Positions 8,210 to 17,354 of a DNA stretch of 64,000 bases are shown here, piece after piece. The position numbers were made by a program, and so were the translations under genes. Numbering within the stretch: position 1 is the first letter of the stretch; each line of letters opens with the position of its first letter. The DNA lies in NCBI GenBank assembly GCA_030651575.1, contig JAUSFB010000048.1, forward strand, positions 245,882 through 309,881, written 5' to 3'. The DNA is from Phaeospirillum sp. Lineage in GTDB: Bacteria; Pseudomonadota; Alphaproteobacteria; Rhodospirillales; Magnetospirillaceae. The notes beneath the pieces were generated by a model. The model searched no databases. It saw only the letters and a program-made list of their open reading frames with translations, and had not been told where the DNA came from.

Positions 8210-9270
8210 GGTTGTCCAATAAGCCGGCCGATCACCTTGGCGGTGTAATCGACCATGGGAATGATACGGGCGTAATTGATGCGCTGCGGCCCGATCACCC
8301 CGATGGCGCCGACGATGCGTTCGCGGGCATCGCGGTAGGGCGCCACGATCATCGAGCAGCCGGTCACGCCGAACAGCTCGTTCTCGGCCCCGATGAAAAT
8401 CTGCACGCCATCGGCGGTCTGGGTCAGGTCCACCAGCCGCAGGAACTGTTCCGAAGTCTCCAGCGCCTCGAACAAGGCCCGGATGCGTTCAAGATCCTCA
8501 ACGGCGGTGACGTCTTCCAGCAGGTGGGACTGGCCGCGCACGATCAGCGCGCCCTGCTCGTCGCCGCCGCCGGCCCAGGTGGCCAAGCCGGCCTCGACCA
8601 CTCGTTTTGTGAGCGTATCGAGCTGCGAACGCTGCTGGTCCAGTTCAAGAGTAATCTCGCCACGCACCTCGTCGAGCGAGCGCCCCGCCAGCCGGGCGTT
8701 GAGGTAATTGCCGGCCTCGATCAGAGTCGACATCTCGACTCCGTCGGGCAGGTCGAGGATGCGGTTCTCGACCATGCCGTCCTCGGTGACCAGCACCACC
8801 AGGGCGCGGTGACGGCCCAGCCAGACGAACTCCACATGCTTGAGCATGCGCTGAATCTTAGGCGCCACCACCACACCGGCACAACGCGACAGACCGGACA
8901 GGGCGGACAGCGCCTCGGACAGCGCCTGTTCCATGCTCTTGCCGGCGGCGTGGCACTGAGCGTCGAGATGTGAACGCTCGTTCTCGGGCATGCGGCCCAC
9001 TTCCAGCAGGCCGTTGACGAACAGCCGCATCCCGGCCTGAGTCGGCAGCCGGCCGGCCGAGGTGTGCGGCGCGTAAAGCAGCCCGAAATCCTCAAGATCG
9101 GCCATGACATTGCGGATGGTGGCCGGCGACAGCGCCGCCTGAAGGCGGTGCGACAGCGTGCGCGAGCCGATGGGCTCGCCCGTGGCCACATAAGCCTCGA
9201 CGATGTGGCGAAAGATCTCGCGCGAGCGTTCGTTCAGCTCGGTGATCACCGGAGTCTTGCCGCGTATCAT
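8206..9270 (-). CDS. hrcA: Heat-inducible transcription repressor HrcA
   Basis: Repressor of heat-shock genes that binds the CIRCE operator (TTAGCACTC-N9-GAGTGCTAA) and is kept active by GroEL. The 354-aa protein has the N-terminal winged helix ([20 protein letters not shown], then [18 protein letters not shown]) and the C-terminal GAF-like domain ending [20 protein letters not shown]. It is translationally coupled to grpE through a 4-bp overlap. I see no CIRCE element in the 160 bp upstream, so the operon may be sigma-32 driven or repressed elsewhere. Confidence 0.96.
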   Translation of the reverse strand: MIRGKTPVITELNERSREIFRHIVEAYVATGEPIGSRTLSHRLQAALSPATIRNVMADLEDFGLLYAPHTSAGRLPTQAGMRLFVNGLLEVGRMPENERSHLDAQCHAAGKSMEQALSEALSALSGLSRCAGVVVAPKIQRMLKHVEFVWLGRHRALVVLVTEDGMVENRILDLPDGVEMSTLIEAGNYLNARLAGRSLDEVRGEITLELDQQRSQLDTLTKRVVEAGLATWAGGGDEQGALIVRGQSHLLEDVTAVEDLERIRALFEALETSEQFLRLVDLTQTADGVQIFIGAENELFGVTGCSMIVAPYRDARERIVGAIGVIGPQRINYARIIPMVDYTAKVIGRLIGQP

Positions 9271-9430
9271 CTTGACCCTTTCCTTGCGGCCAAAATCTAG
9301 TGACCGCTTGGCCCTGCGTCAATGTGGACGGACACGATTGTCACCGCAATCGACTCGATCCCGACGGTGGACGCGGCGGCCCCGAAGGTTTAGGGTTCCC
9401 GCCCAAATTATCCACAGGAACCGCAATCTC

Positions 9431-10150
9431 ATGAGACCGTCCGGCCGCGCCCCCGACCAGCTTCGCACCATCATCCTCGAAACCGGCTTTTCCCGCCATG
9501 CCGAGGGTTCGTGCCTCGCCAAGTTCGGCGACACCCATGTGCTGTGCACCGCCTCCATCGAGGAGAAAGTCCCGCCGTTCCTGCGCAATACCGGCAAGGG
9601 CTGGGTCACCGCCGAATACGGCATGCTACCACGCTCGACCCATACCCGCACCGACCGCGAGGCCGCCCGAGGCAAGCAATCCGGCCGCACCCACGAGATT
9701 CAGCGCCTGATCGGCCGCTCATTGCGCTCGGTTACCGATCTCGTCGGCATGGGCGAACGGCAGATCAAGATCGACTGCGACGTGTTGCAGGCTGATGGCG
9801 GAACCCGTACCGCCTCCATCACCGGCGCTTTCGTCGCCCTGCATCTGGCCTTCCAGAAGCTGGTCGGCCTCGGCATCTTGAAGACGATCCCGCTGACCGA
9901 CCACGTCGCCGCCGTCTCCTGCGGCATCTTCGACGGCGTCGCGGTGCTGGACCTGGACTATCCGGAAGACTCCAAGGCCCAGGCCGACGCCAATTTCGTC
10001 CTGACCGGCGAAGGCGGCATCGTCGAGATCCAGGGCACCGCCGAGGACCGTCCGTTCAGCCATGCCCAATTCCTCGAACTGTTGGCCCTGGCCGATAAGG
10101 GCATCGGCCAGCTGGTGATCGCCCAAAAGCAGGCGCTGGGTCTGACATGA
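9431..10150 (+). CDS. rph: Ribonuclease PH
   Basis: Phosphorolytic 3'-5' exoribonuclease that trims tRNA 3' ends. The 239-aa length is typical. The N-terminus [12 protein letters not shown], the phosphate-binding region [17 protein letters not shown], and RSLRSVTDL are strong family signatures. An in-frame extension begins at 9203, but the ATG at 9431 matches the family start. The gene is divergent from hrcA across 160 bp and is followed by rdgB and hemW. Confidence 0.97.
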   Translation: MRPSGRAPDQLRTIILETGFSRHAEGSCLAKFGDTHVLCTASIEEKVPPFLRNTGKGWVTAEYGMLPRSTHTRTDREAARGKQSGRTHEIQRLIGRSLRSVTDLVGMGERQIKIDCDVLQADGGTRTASITGAFVALHLAFQKLVGLGILKTIPLTDHVAAVSCGIFDGVAVLDLDYPEDSKAQADANFVLTGEGGIVEIQGTAEDRPFSHAQFLELLALADKGIGQLVIAQKQALGLT

Positions 10151-10205
10151 TCGAGGCAAAGCCAAAATACGACGGCGCGCGCCCGGTCTCCGAAGGACCC
10201 AAGCA

Positions 10206-10805
10206 ATGACCATCCGGCGCTTCGAGGGGGGGCGGCTGGTGATCGCCAGCCATAACGCCGGCAAGGTCCGCGAAATCGGCGAGCTGCTGGCCCCCTTCGG
10301 CGCCGAGGTGGTGTCCGCCGCTACCCTCGGCCTCGAAGAGCCGGAAGAAACCGGCGACAGCTTCGTCGCCAATGCCGAGCTGAAGGCCCGCGCCGCCGCG
10401 CTGGCCTCCGGCTTGGCCTGCCTGGCCGACGATTCCGGGCTGGCGGTAGAATCGCTGTCGGGCGCTCCCGGCATCTATTCGGCGCGCTGGGCCGGGCCGA
10501 ACAAGGATTTCGCCCGCGCCATGGCCAAGGTCCAGTCGGCGCTGGGCGAGGAAAAAGACCGCCGCGCCCGTTTCGTCTGCGCCCTGTCGCTGGCTTGGCC
10601 CGACGGTCATTGCGAGACCTTCGAGGGCGTGGTCGAGGGTGAAATCGTCTGGCCGGCCCGCGGCTCCCAAGGCTTCGGCTACGACCCCATCTTCCTGCCC
10701 GCCGGTGGAACCCTGACCTTTGGCGAAATGGAGCCCGAGGCCAAGCACGCCATCAGCCATCGCGCCGACGCCTTCCGCAAGCTGGTGGCGGCGTGCTTCG
10801 GGTAA
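10206..10805 (+). CDS. rdgB: Non-canonical purine NTP pyrophosphatase (RdgB/HAM1)
   Basis: House-cleaning enzyme that hydrolyses dITP and XTP to monophosphates. The 199-aa protein begins with the hallmark [14 protein letters not shown] (phosphate-binding N-terminus). [22 protein letters not shown] carries the catalytic aspartate, and GFGYDPIF and [10 protein letters not shown] close the active site. Its 3' end overlaps the GTG start of hemW by 13 bp, so it belongs to an rph-rdgB-hemW transcription unit. Confidence 0.96.
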   Translation: MTIRRFEGGRLVIASHNAGKVREIGELLAPFGAEVVSAATLGLEEPEETGDSFVANAELKARAAALASGLACLADDSGLAVESLSGAPGIYSARWAGPNKDFARAMAKVQSALGEEKDRRARFVCALSLAWPDGHCETFEGVVEGEIVWPARGSQGFGYDPIFLPAGGTLTFGEMEPEAKHAISHRADAFRKLVAACFG

Positions 10806-11911
10806 AACCCTTCGGCATTTACATTCACTGGCCGTTCTGCCTGTCGAAATGCCCCTATTGCGACTTCAACAGCCACGCCGTCGCCCAGGTGGATCACCGG
10901 CGGTGGCGGGCGGCGCTGTTGGCCGAACTGGACCATTTCGCTACCGAAACGCCGGGCCGCCGCCCCGGCAGTATCTTTTTCGGCGGCGGCACCCCCTCGT
11001 TGATGGAGCCCGACACCATCGCCGCCCTGATCGAGGCGGCGCGGGGCCACTGGTCTTGCCTCCCCGATCTGGAAGTGACCATGGAGGCCAATCCCACCAG
11101 CGTCGAGGCCGGGCGGTTCCAGGCCTTCCGCGCCGCCGGGGTCAACCGGCTGTCGCTGGGGATTCAGGCGCTGGACGACGAAGCCCTGCGCTTTCTCGGC
11201 CGGCGGCACTCGGCGACGGAGGCCTTGACGGCACTGGAACTGGCCCGAACCACGTTCGAACGGATCTCGTTCGACCTGATCTATGCCCGCCCCGGCCAGA
11301 CCCCGGCCCAATGGCAAGACGAACTGGCCCGCGCCCTCGTCCTGGCCGGCAACCATCTGTCGCTCTATCAGCTGACCATCGAGGACGGCACCGCCTTTTC
11401 CCACCAGACGATCGCCATTCCCGAGGACGACGACGCCGTCGCCCTGTTCGAGACCACCCAGGCCATGACCGAGGCCGCCGGCCTGCCCGCCTATGAAATC
11501 TCCAACCATGCCCGCCCCGGGTCCGAATGCCGCCACAACCTGACCTATTGGCAAGGCGGCGACTGGCTGGGCATCGGCCCCGGCGCCCATGGCAGGCTGA
11601 ACGGCGAGGCCATGACGCAAGAACGCTCGCCAGGGGACTGGCTGACGAATGTCGAGCGGCACGGTCACGCCACCGCGACGCGGGAAAAGCTCGACCCCGC
11701 CGCCCGTCAGGAAGAACTGGTGATGATGGGCCTGCGCCTCGCCACCGGACTGGGGCCGGAGCTATTGGCCGAAGCGGCCGACGTCCTCGACCCTCGGGGA
11801 CTGACGCGGATGATCGAAGCCGGCTTCGTTATCCACGACGCCAGCGGCCTGCGCGCCACCCCCAGCGGCCGGCTGCTGCTTAACGCGGTGCTGGCCGAGC
11901 TGTTGATTTAA
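10793..11911 (+). CDS. hemW: Radical SAM heme chaperone HemW
   Basis: HemN-like radical SAM protein; characterised members insert heme into respiratory enzymes rather than oxidising coproporphyrinogen. The 372-aa length and the cluster motif [10 protein letters not shown] (Cx3Cx2C) near residues 16-25 fit. GGGTPSLM and the SLGIQALDD segment are typical. True HemN has an additional N-terminal CxC-type extension and is longer. The start is a GTG that overlaps rdgB by 13 bp. The gene is convergent with the lpoA-like gene. Confidence 0.92.
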   Translation: MLRVKPFGIYIHWPFCLSKCPYCDFNSHAVAQVDHRRWRAALLAELDHFATETPGRRPGSIFFGGGTPSLMEPDTIAALIEAARGHWSCLPDLEVTMEANPTSVEAGRFQAFRAAGVNRLSLGIQALDDEALRFLGRRHSATEALTALELARTTFERISFDLIYARPGQTPAQWQDELARALVLAGNHLSLYQLTIEDGTAFSHQTIAIPEDDDAVALFETTQAMTEAAGLPAYEISNHARPGSECRHNLTYWQGGDWLGIGPGAHGRLNGEAMTQERSPGDWLTNVERHGHATATREKLDPAARQEELVMMGLRLATGLGPELLAEAADVLDPRGLTRMIEAGFVIHDASGLRATPSGRLLLNAVLAELLI

Positions 11912-11936
11912 CCCCGGCCCCCATTCTCCGTTGCCC

Positions 11937-13283
11937 CTACCGCGCGAACGAGGTCGGAGCCGGGGCCACTTCGCGCATGCCCTGGGGCGAGACTTCCTTG
12001 ACCGTCAGACCGCGTTCGGCCACGCCGGAAGCCTGCAAGCGAAAGATGCCGTCCACCCCGGCGAAACCGTTGGGGTTCTGCAAGGACGCGCTGCCGTAAT
12101 CGCCGAAGCCGTTGCGGGCCAGGGCGGCGGCCAGGGCGGCGGCGTCATAGGCGATACCCGAGATCCCGCCGGTACGGGGCGGCAGGGGGCCGAACGCCTT
12201 GACATATCGCTGCTCGAACTCGCCATGACCCGCCACCGGCGGCGCGGGATACCAGCCGCCGGCCAGGGCGGGTTCGGCGGCCAGACGCGGATCATCCCAC
12301 AACAAGGTGCCGAGCAGCTTGGGCGACTCCATCCCCCCTTCGGTCAGGAAATAGGTCAGCAGCGAAGCGATATTGCGCAGGCGAACCCCGTCATCGGGAA
12401 GCAGGATGGCGTCGAACGGACTCTTCTGGCCCGGTGGGGGCCGCCGGTTGGTAAAACGCTTGACCACCGCCGTAAAGTCGGTGGCGGCGGGGTCGTAATA
12501 GTCCAGCGCCACCAGTTCCAGCCCCAGGGCGGTGATGGCGTCCTTGGCGGCTTCGGCCACGGCGCGGCCGTAATCGTCGCCCCGCACCAGCACTCCGATA
12601 CGGTTACGGCCCTGCTCACGCGCATGGGTCAGCACCCGGACCACCTGCGGCCCCGGCAGGAAGCCCATGGCGTAGACGCCGCCCCCGGCCACCGAGCGGT
12701 CGGTGGTGAAAGCCAGCATGGGAATCGACTGCTCACGCGCCAGCGCCGCCGCCGCCTTGACCTCGAAACCAAAGAGCGGCCCCAAGATGATGTCGGCTCC
12801 CTGGGCCAAGGCCTGCTGAGTGGCGGCGACGGCGCCCTCGGCGGTACCCTTGGTGTCCAGCGGGATCAGGCTGAACTTGGCGTCGGCCACCTCGAACAGC
12901 GCCAGTTGAGCCGCATTGGACATGGCCTGACCGATAGCGGCCTGCGGTCCCGACAGCGGCAGCAGCAAGGCGGCCCGCACCTCGGTCTTCTGAACCACCG
13001 CCTTGGCGACCACCGGCGGCGGCTGAACGGGCGGCGCGACATTCGGCGGCAAGGTTTCGGCAGGAATGGGCGAAATCGAGGCAATGGCTGGCTTTACCGC
13101 CGCCACGGCCGGCGGCGGCGCGGGCTTTCCCATGACCGGCGGAGCAGCCGGTTGGGATGCGGGCTTGGTTCCGCCGAGCCAAGGTGCTAACTCTGGCGTT
13201 TGCTGACAGCCCGAAACCACCAGGATCACGGCAATCAATGGCAAGGCAGCGACAGAGCGCCACCGGGACGCGGACCGGTGCAA
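11937..13283 (-). CDS. Penicillin-binding protein activator, LpoA-like lipoprotein
   Basis: Predicted outer-membrane lipoprotein: signal peptide residues 1-25 with lipobox VSGC (Cys26), then a long Pro/Ala/Val linker to about residue 100. The rest is a type 1 periplasmic-binding fold beginning VRAALLLPLSGPQAAIGQAM, like the C-terminal domain of LpoA, activator of penicillin-binding proteins. The N-terminal TPR half of E. coli LpoA is missing, as in many alphaproteobacterial homologues. The TTG start at 13283 is supported by a strong GAGGAGGG ribosome-binding site 5 nt upstream. The start region overlaps the divergent rsmI start by 46 bp. Confidence 0.82.
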   Translation of the reverse strand: MHRSASRWRSVAALPLIAVILVVSGCQQTPELAPWLGGTKPASQPAAPPVMGKPAPPPAVAAVKPAIASISPIPAETLPPNVAPPVQPPPVVAKAVVQKTEVRAALLLPLSGPQAAIGQAMSNAAQLALFEVADAKFSLIPLDTKGTAEGAVAATQQALAQGADIILGPLFGFEVKAAAALAREQSIPMLAFTTDRSVAGGGVYAMGFLPGPQVVRVLTHAREQGRNRIGVLVRGDDYGRAVAEAAKDAITALGLELVALDYYDPAATDFTAVVKRFTNRRPPPGQKSPFDAILLPDDGVRLRNIASLLTYFLTEGGMESPKLLGTLLWDDPRLAAEPALAGGWYPAPPVAGHGEFEQRYVKAFGPLPPRTGGISGIAYDAAALAAALARNGFGDYGSASLQNPNGFAGVDGIFRLQASGVAERGLTVKEVSPQGMREVAPAPTSFAR

Positions 13284-14215
13284 GCAAACCCTCCTCGGAA
13301 GACCTGGGCGGCGAAGACGACTCCACCGTCGCCGACCTGCCCGAGGGTAGACCGTGGGGACGCGGAAGTAAACCGGCGGGCGGCCTCTATCTGGTGGCCA
13401 CCCCCATCGGCAATCTGCGCGACATCACGCTGCGCGCCCTCGACGTGCTGGCCGAGGCTGATCTGGTGGCCTGCGAGGATACCCGGGTCACCGGCCGGCT
13501 GTTGCAGCTGTTGGGGCTGAAGGCCAAGATGACCCCCTATCACGATCACAACGCCGACCGCGTCCGTCCCGCACTGATCGCCAAGTTGCAACAAGGCGCG
13601 GTGGTGGCGCTGGTCTCCGACGCCGGCACCCCCCTGGTGTCCGATCCGGGCTTTCGGCTGGTTCAAGCCTGCGTCGAACACGGAATCGCGGTCACCGCCG
13701 TTCCGGGGGCCTCGGCGGCCCTGACCGGGCTGCAACTGTCGGGGCTGCCGGCCGACCGCTTTCTGTTCGCCGGCTTCCTGCCGTCACGGGGCGCCAGCCG
13801 CCGCGCCGTGCTCAAGGAGCTGGAGGCCGCGCCCGCCACCCTGGTCTTCTTCGAATCGCCGCACCGGGTGGCCGACTCCCTGGCCGACATGGCCACTGTG
13901 CTGGGCAATCGCGATGCGGCGGTAGCGCGCGAACTGACCAAGATGCACGAGGAAGTGGCGCGCGGCCCCCTGTTCGATCTGGCCAACCGTTATGCCCAGG
14001 CCGCACCGCGCGGCGAAGTGGTGATCATCGTCGCTCCCCCCGGTGCCGGGGCGGCCATCGGGGTCGAGGAGATCGAGGCGCGACTGCGCGCCACGGTGGC
14101 CGAGGGATCTTCCATCAAGGACGCCGCCGCCCTGATCGCCGCCGATACCGGTCATCCCCGCCGTGAAGTCTATGCCATCGCGCTCCGACTGTTCCGTGGC
14201 GACAACGAGGAATGA
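13238..14215 (+). CDS. rsmI: 16S rRNA (cytidine1402-2'-O)-methyltransferase RsmI
   Basis: Methylates the 2'-O of C1402 in 16S rRNA, fine-tuning P-site decoding. The TP-methylase domain starts near residue 48 with LYLVATPIGNLRDITLRALD; VACEDTRVTGRLL, LVSDAGTPLVSDPGF and AVPGASAALTGLQLSGLP follow. The ATG at 13238 is the only reasonable start, giving an N-terminal extension of about 45 residues rich in Arg, Ser and Asp that is not part of the family core. It overlaps the divergent lpoA-like start. It is followed by yraN with a 4-bp overlap, a common pairing. Confidence 0.93.
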   Translation: MARQRQSATGTRTGASKPSSEDLGGEDDSTVADLPEGRPWGRGSKPAGGLYLVATPIGNLRDITLRALDVLAEADLVACEDTRVTGRLLQLLGLKAKMTPYHDHNADRVRPALIAKLQQGAVVALVSDAGTPLVSDPGFRLVQACVEHGIAVTAVPGASAALTGLQLSGLPADRFLFAGFLPSRGASRRAVLKELEAAPATLVFFESPHRVADSLADMATVLGNRDAAVARELTKMHEEVARGPLFDLANRYAQAAPRGEVVIIVAPPGAGAAIGVEEIEARLRATVAEGSSIKDAAALIAADTGHPRREVYAIALRLFRGDNEE

Positions 14216-14607
14216 AATCCTCGACTTCCGGCCGTGACCGACAGGCCGCCCGGCGGCGGGGTAAGGCCGCCGAGACCCTGGCGGCCCTGTGGCTGCGCCT
14301 GAAGCTTTACCGCATCTTGGAACGCGGCGTCGTGACCGGGCGCGGCTCGGGGGCGGGGGAGGTCGATATCGTGGCCAAACGCGCCAATGTGGTGGTCTTC
14401 GTCGAGGTCAAGGCGCGGCCGAGTCTGGCGCAAGCGGCGCAGTCCCTGGGATTCGGCCAGCGACGCCGCATCGAGCGCGCCGCCGCCGCCTTTCTGGCCC
14501 GCCGGCCGGAATTCGCCGGCTGCGACCTTCGCTTTGACGCGGTGCTGGTTGCGCCGGGGCGGCTGCCGCGCCATATCCCCGATGCCTGGCGGCCCGATGC
14601 CTGCTAG
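14212..14607 (+). CDS. yraN: YraN family (UPF0102) protein
   Basis: Small restriction-endonuclease-fold protein of unknown function, 131 aa. The nuclease-like core GEVDIVAKRANVVVFVEVKAR holds the D-x-ExK arrangement of catalytic acidic residues and lysine. Its position directly after rsmI, overlapping it by 4 bp, is conserved in many proteobacteria. It is likely cotranscribed with rsmI and the downstream BON lipoprotein, which starts 34 bp later. Confidence 0.93.
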   Translation: MKSSTSGRDRQAARRRGKAAETLAALWLRLKLYRILERGVVTGRGSGAGEVDIVAKRANVVVFVEVKARPSLAQAAQSLGFGQRRRIERAAAAFLARRPEFAGCDLRFDAVLVAPGRLPRHIPDAWRPDAC

Positions 14608-14641
14608 AATGCGCCTGTCAATTCCAGGAAGGATCAAAGCC

Positions 14642-15250
14642 GTGACGAGTGTTCGACCCCTGCTGAATGTGCTGCTGGCGGCCCTCCTTGGCGGTGCGGT
14701 CTCGGGCTGCGCCGCCACCGTGATCGGAGCCGGCGCCACCGCCGGAGTCGCCGCCGCCGAGGAACGCGGCCTGGAAGGCGCCATCGACGACACCAAGATT
14801 CGGGTCGCGATCAATCACCTGTGGTTCGAACGCGATATCGAGATGTATCGCCAGGTCACCCTGAACATCAGCGAGGCCCGCGTCATGCTGACCGGCGTGG
14901 TCACCACCGCCCAGGCCCGTGCCGACGCGGCGCAGCTGTCCTGGAAGGCCACCGGCGTCCGCGAGGTGCTGAACGAGCTTCAAGTCCGCGCCGACGGCGC
15001 GTCCGGCATGGATCAGGCCAACGACATCTGGATTCAGCAAAAGCTGAAGGCCCGGCTGCTGACCGATTCCGATATCAAAAACATCAACTACACCACGGAT
15101 GTGGTCGATTCGGTGGTCTATCTGCTGGGCATCGCCCAAAACAATGCCGAGATCGAACGGGTCATCGCCCATGCCCGCGACATCAACGGCGTCAAGCGGG
15201 TGATCAGCCATGTCCGCCTCAAGACCGATCCCAAGCGGAACGGCGGCTGA
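14642..15250 (+). CDS. BON-domain lipoprotein
   Basis: Predicted outer-membrane or periplasmic lipoprotein with two BON domains (about residues 48-115 and 120-195), related to OsmY/DolP-type envelope-stability proteins. I choose the GTG at 14642 because AGGAAGG lies about 8 nt upstream and the signal peptide VTSVRPLLNVLLAALLGGAV then ends in a lipobox (SGC, Cys22). An ATG at 14609 in frame is the alternative. The stop overlaps the next start (TGATG). Placement after rsmI-yraN matches the yraN-dolP neighbourhood known from other proteobacteria. Confidence 0.85.
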   Translation: MTSVRPLLNVLLAALLGGAVSGCAATVIGAGATAGVAAAEERGLEGAIDDTKIRVAINHLWFERDIEMYRQVTLNISEARVMLTGVVTTAQARADAAQLSWKATGVREVLNELQVRADGASGMDQANDIWIQQKLKARLLTDSDIKNINYTTDVVDSVVYLLGIAQNNAEIERVIAHARDINGVKRVISHVRLKTDPKRNGG

Positions 15251-16086
15251 TGACCAAATGCGCCGCCACGGTGCGGGCGCGGCTGGCCGAACTGGCCGGG
15301 CGGGATGATGGCGAGGTCCGGCCGGCCGAGGCGGCACTACTGCTGGCGGCGCTGAAACGGCCCGCCAGCGATGCCGCCATCGACGGCCATCTGTCCTACC
15401 TGACCGAATTGGCGGCGGAGGTTCACGCCGCCACCGGCGGCCCGGTCGAACGGCTGGCCGACGGGCTGTTTGAGGCTTTCAGCCGGTGTCACCGGTTCCG
15501 TGGCGACGACCGGGACGATGACGAGGTCGATAACGCCAATCTGGCTTGGGTGATCGACAACCGCCGGGGTGTCGCGTCCGCCCTGGGATTGCTGGCGCTG
15601 GACGTGGCGCGCGGCGCCGGTCTGAGGGCCGATGCCCTGGCCTTTCCCGTCCATTTCCTGCTGCGGATCGAAGATGACAACGGACGGCGGCTGATTCTCG
15701 ATCCCTCAGCCGGCGGTCGGGTGGTCGAACCGCCGGAGATGCGCGCCCTGCTCAAGGCCGCCGCCGGCATCACCTCCGAGTTGGAGCACGGCCATTATGC
15801 CGCCATGGCCAACCGCGAGATGGTGGTCAGGCTGCAAAACGAAACCAAGCTGCGGCTGTTGCGCTGTGGCCGGATCGACCGGGCGCTGGACGTGGTGGAG
15901 GCGACCCTGCTGCTGGCCCCCGATCTGGCGCTGCTCTGGCGGGAGGCCGGGATGATGCACATGCGCCTCAACAACCTCGGCAGCGCCGTGGCGGCGCTGG
16001 AACAGTTCATCGCCCGCACCCCCAACGCCCAGGCCCGCGCCCGCACCCAAACCTTGCTGGCCGAGTTGAAGGGCCGCCTGAATTGA
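15250..16086 (+). CDS. SirB1 family protein (transglutaminase-like/TPR)
   Basis: Member of the SirB1 family, a transglutaminase-like N-terminal region followed by a TPR-like C-terminus; biochemical role unknown. The 278-aa protein has the variant motif [20 protein letters not shown], equivalent to the family's GIPLTL..Y, and FPVHFLLR carrying the conserved His. The C-terminal helices from residue 205 ([19 protein letters not shown]...) form TPR-like repeats. Start and preceding stop overlap in TGATG, so it is coupled to the BON lipoprotein. Confidence 0.83.
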   Translation: MTKCAATVRARLAELAGRDDGEVRPAEAALLLAALKRPASDAAIDGHLSYLTELAAEVHAATGGPVERLADGLFEAFSRCHRFRGDDRDDDEVDNANLAWVIDNRRGVASALGLLALDVARGAGLRADALAFPVHFLLRIEDDNGRRLILDPSAGGRVVEPPEMRALLKAAAGITSELEHGHYAAMANREMVVRLQNETKLRLLRCGRIDRALDVVEATLLLAPDLALLWREAGMMHMRLNNLGSAVAALEQFIARTPNAQARARTQTLLAELKGRLN

Positions 16087-16117
16087 ACGCCATCCTGACC
16101 GAAAAGGGTTCCCCCCC

Positions 16118-17083
16118 ATGAGTCTTGCCGTCGCCATCCAGATGGACCCCATGGAGAGCATCGACATCGATGCCGATTCCACCTTCGTGCTGGCGCTGGA
16201 GGCGCAAAAACGCGGCCATGCCCTATTCCACTACCTGGCCCGTGATCTGGTGTTCCGCAACAGCCGGGTGTTGGCGCGGGTGCGTCCACTGATGGTTCAG
16301 CGGGTCAAGAACGACCATTTCAGCCTGGGCGAGTCCCAGCTGATCGATCTGGCGACCATGGACGTGGTGCTGATGCGCCAGGATCCGCCCTTCGACATGG
16401 CCTATATCACCGCCACCCATCTGCTGGACCATATCCACCCCCGGACCCTGGTGGTCAATGATCCCACCCAGGTTCGCAATGCCCCGGAAAAGCTGCTGGT
16501 CACCCATTTCGGGGGATTGATGCCGCCGACCCTGATCACCTCGGACCACGAGCAGATCGTTGATTTCCGTAATGAGTTCAAGGACATCATCGTCAAGCCG
16601 CTGTTCGGCAACGGCGGCGCCGGAGTGTTCCACATCAAGCCGGGCGACGAGAATCTGAACTCGCTGCTGGAGATGTTCACCCAGCTCTACCGCGAACCGG
16701 TGATGGTGCAACGCTATCTGCCCGAGGTCCGCCTGGGCGACAAGCGGATCATCCTGGTGGACGGCGTCGCCGTCGGCGCGCTGAACCGGGTGCCAGCCGA
16801 GGGCGAGGCGCGCTCGAACCTGCATGTGGGCGGAACCGCGCGGAAATCCGAGCTGACGGCGCGTGAGCGCGAGATCTGCGCCGCCATCGGCCCGACCCTG
16901 AAGGCGCGCGGATTGATCTTTGTCGGCATCGACGTTATCGGCGATTACCTCACCGAGATCAACGTCACCTCGCCCACCGGCATCCAACAGATTAATCGGT
17001 TCGATGGCGTTTGCATTGAAGCCCTGATCTGGGATGCCATCGAGACCCGCCGCAGCGCCACGGCGCATGTGCCAACAGCTTGA
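16118..17083 (+). CDS. gshB: Glutathione synthase
   Basis: ATP-grasp ligase joining gamma-glutamylcysteine and glycine to make glutathione. The 321-aa protein shows the prokaryotic GshB signatures: [18 protein letters not shown] at the start, [18 protein letters not shown], and the ATP-grasp core [32 protein letters not shown] near the C-terminus carries metal ligands. gshA is not in the window. It lies 31 bp after the sirB1-like gene, at the end of the rightward cluster from rsmI. Confidence 0.97.
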   Translation: MSLAVAIQMDPMESIDIDADSTFVLALEAQKRGHALFHYLARDLVFRNSRVLARVRPLMVQRVKNDHFSLGESQLIDLATMDVVLMRQDPPFDMAYITATHLLDHIHPRTLVVNDPTQVRNAPEKLLVTHFGGLMPPTLITSDHEQIVDFRNEFKDIIVKPLFGNGGAGVFHIKPGDENLNSLLEMFTQLYREPVMVQRYLPEVRLGDKRIILVDGVAVGALNRVPAEGEARSNLHVGGTARKSELTAREREICAAIGPTLKARGLIFVGIDVIGDYLTEINVTSPTGIQQINRFDGVCIEALIWDAIETRRSATAHVPTA

Positions 17084-17103
17084 TAAGCTTATGTCTTTTC
17101 TTC

Positions 17104-17213
17104 TTTGCAAACGGCATTTGTAGTTGACCGGCCCCAATCACTGCAAACGCAGTTGGACGGGGCAGGCATCAAAACTGCATCCGGAGTTGGCGCTTAGCTA
17201 CGCGACCAGTTGG
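17104..17213. promoter_or_regulatory. Repeated operator-like boxes upstream of comM
   Basis: In the 271-bp gap between gshB and comM, AGTTG-containing boxes recur at about 17121, 17151, 17185 and 17208. Two of them are inverted repeats: ACTGC-AAAC-GCAGT (perfect, about 17140-17153) and AACT-N8-AGTT (about 17174-17189). The arrangement looks like a set of regulator-binding sites. The rest of the gap shows no gene. Confidence 0.4.
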
Positions 17214-17354
17214 GGGAGCTAGCCGCCATAACGAGGCCTGAAATATAGGATTTGTTCCCTCTTATTTCAGCCCCTCGCACCGCGATGGACAGGTAGCATC
17301 GATTGCATACAGCGTCTAAGATCACGCGCAATCTTTTGGAAGCCGCCCTCCCCC

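Noticed and set aside
9271..9430. CIRCE operator upstream of hrcA
   Set aside because: Looked for TTAGCACTC-N9-GAGTGCTAA and found nothing similar in the gap between hrcA and rph.
14387..14641. Extended N-terminus of the BON lipoprotein
   Set aside because: The upstream in-frame part is the shadow of yraN; the GTG at 14642 has a ribosome-binding site and starts a lipoprotein signal peptide.
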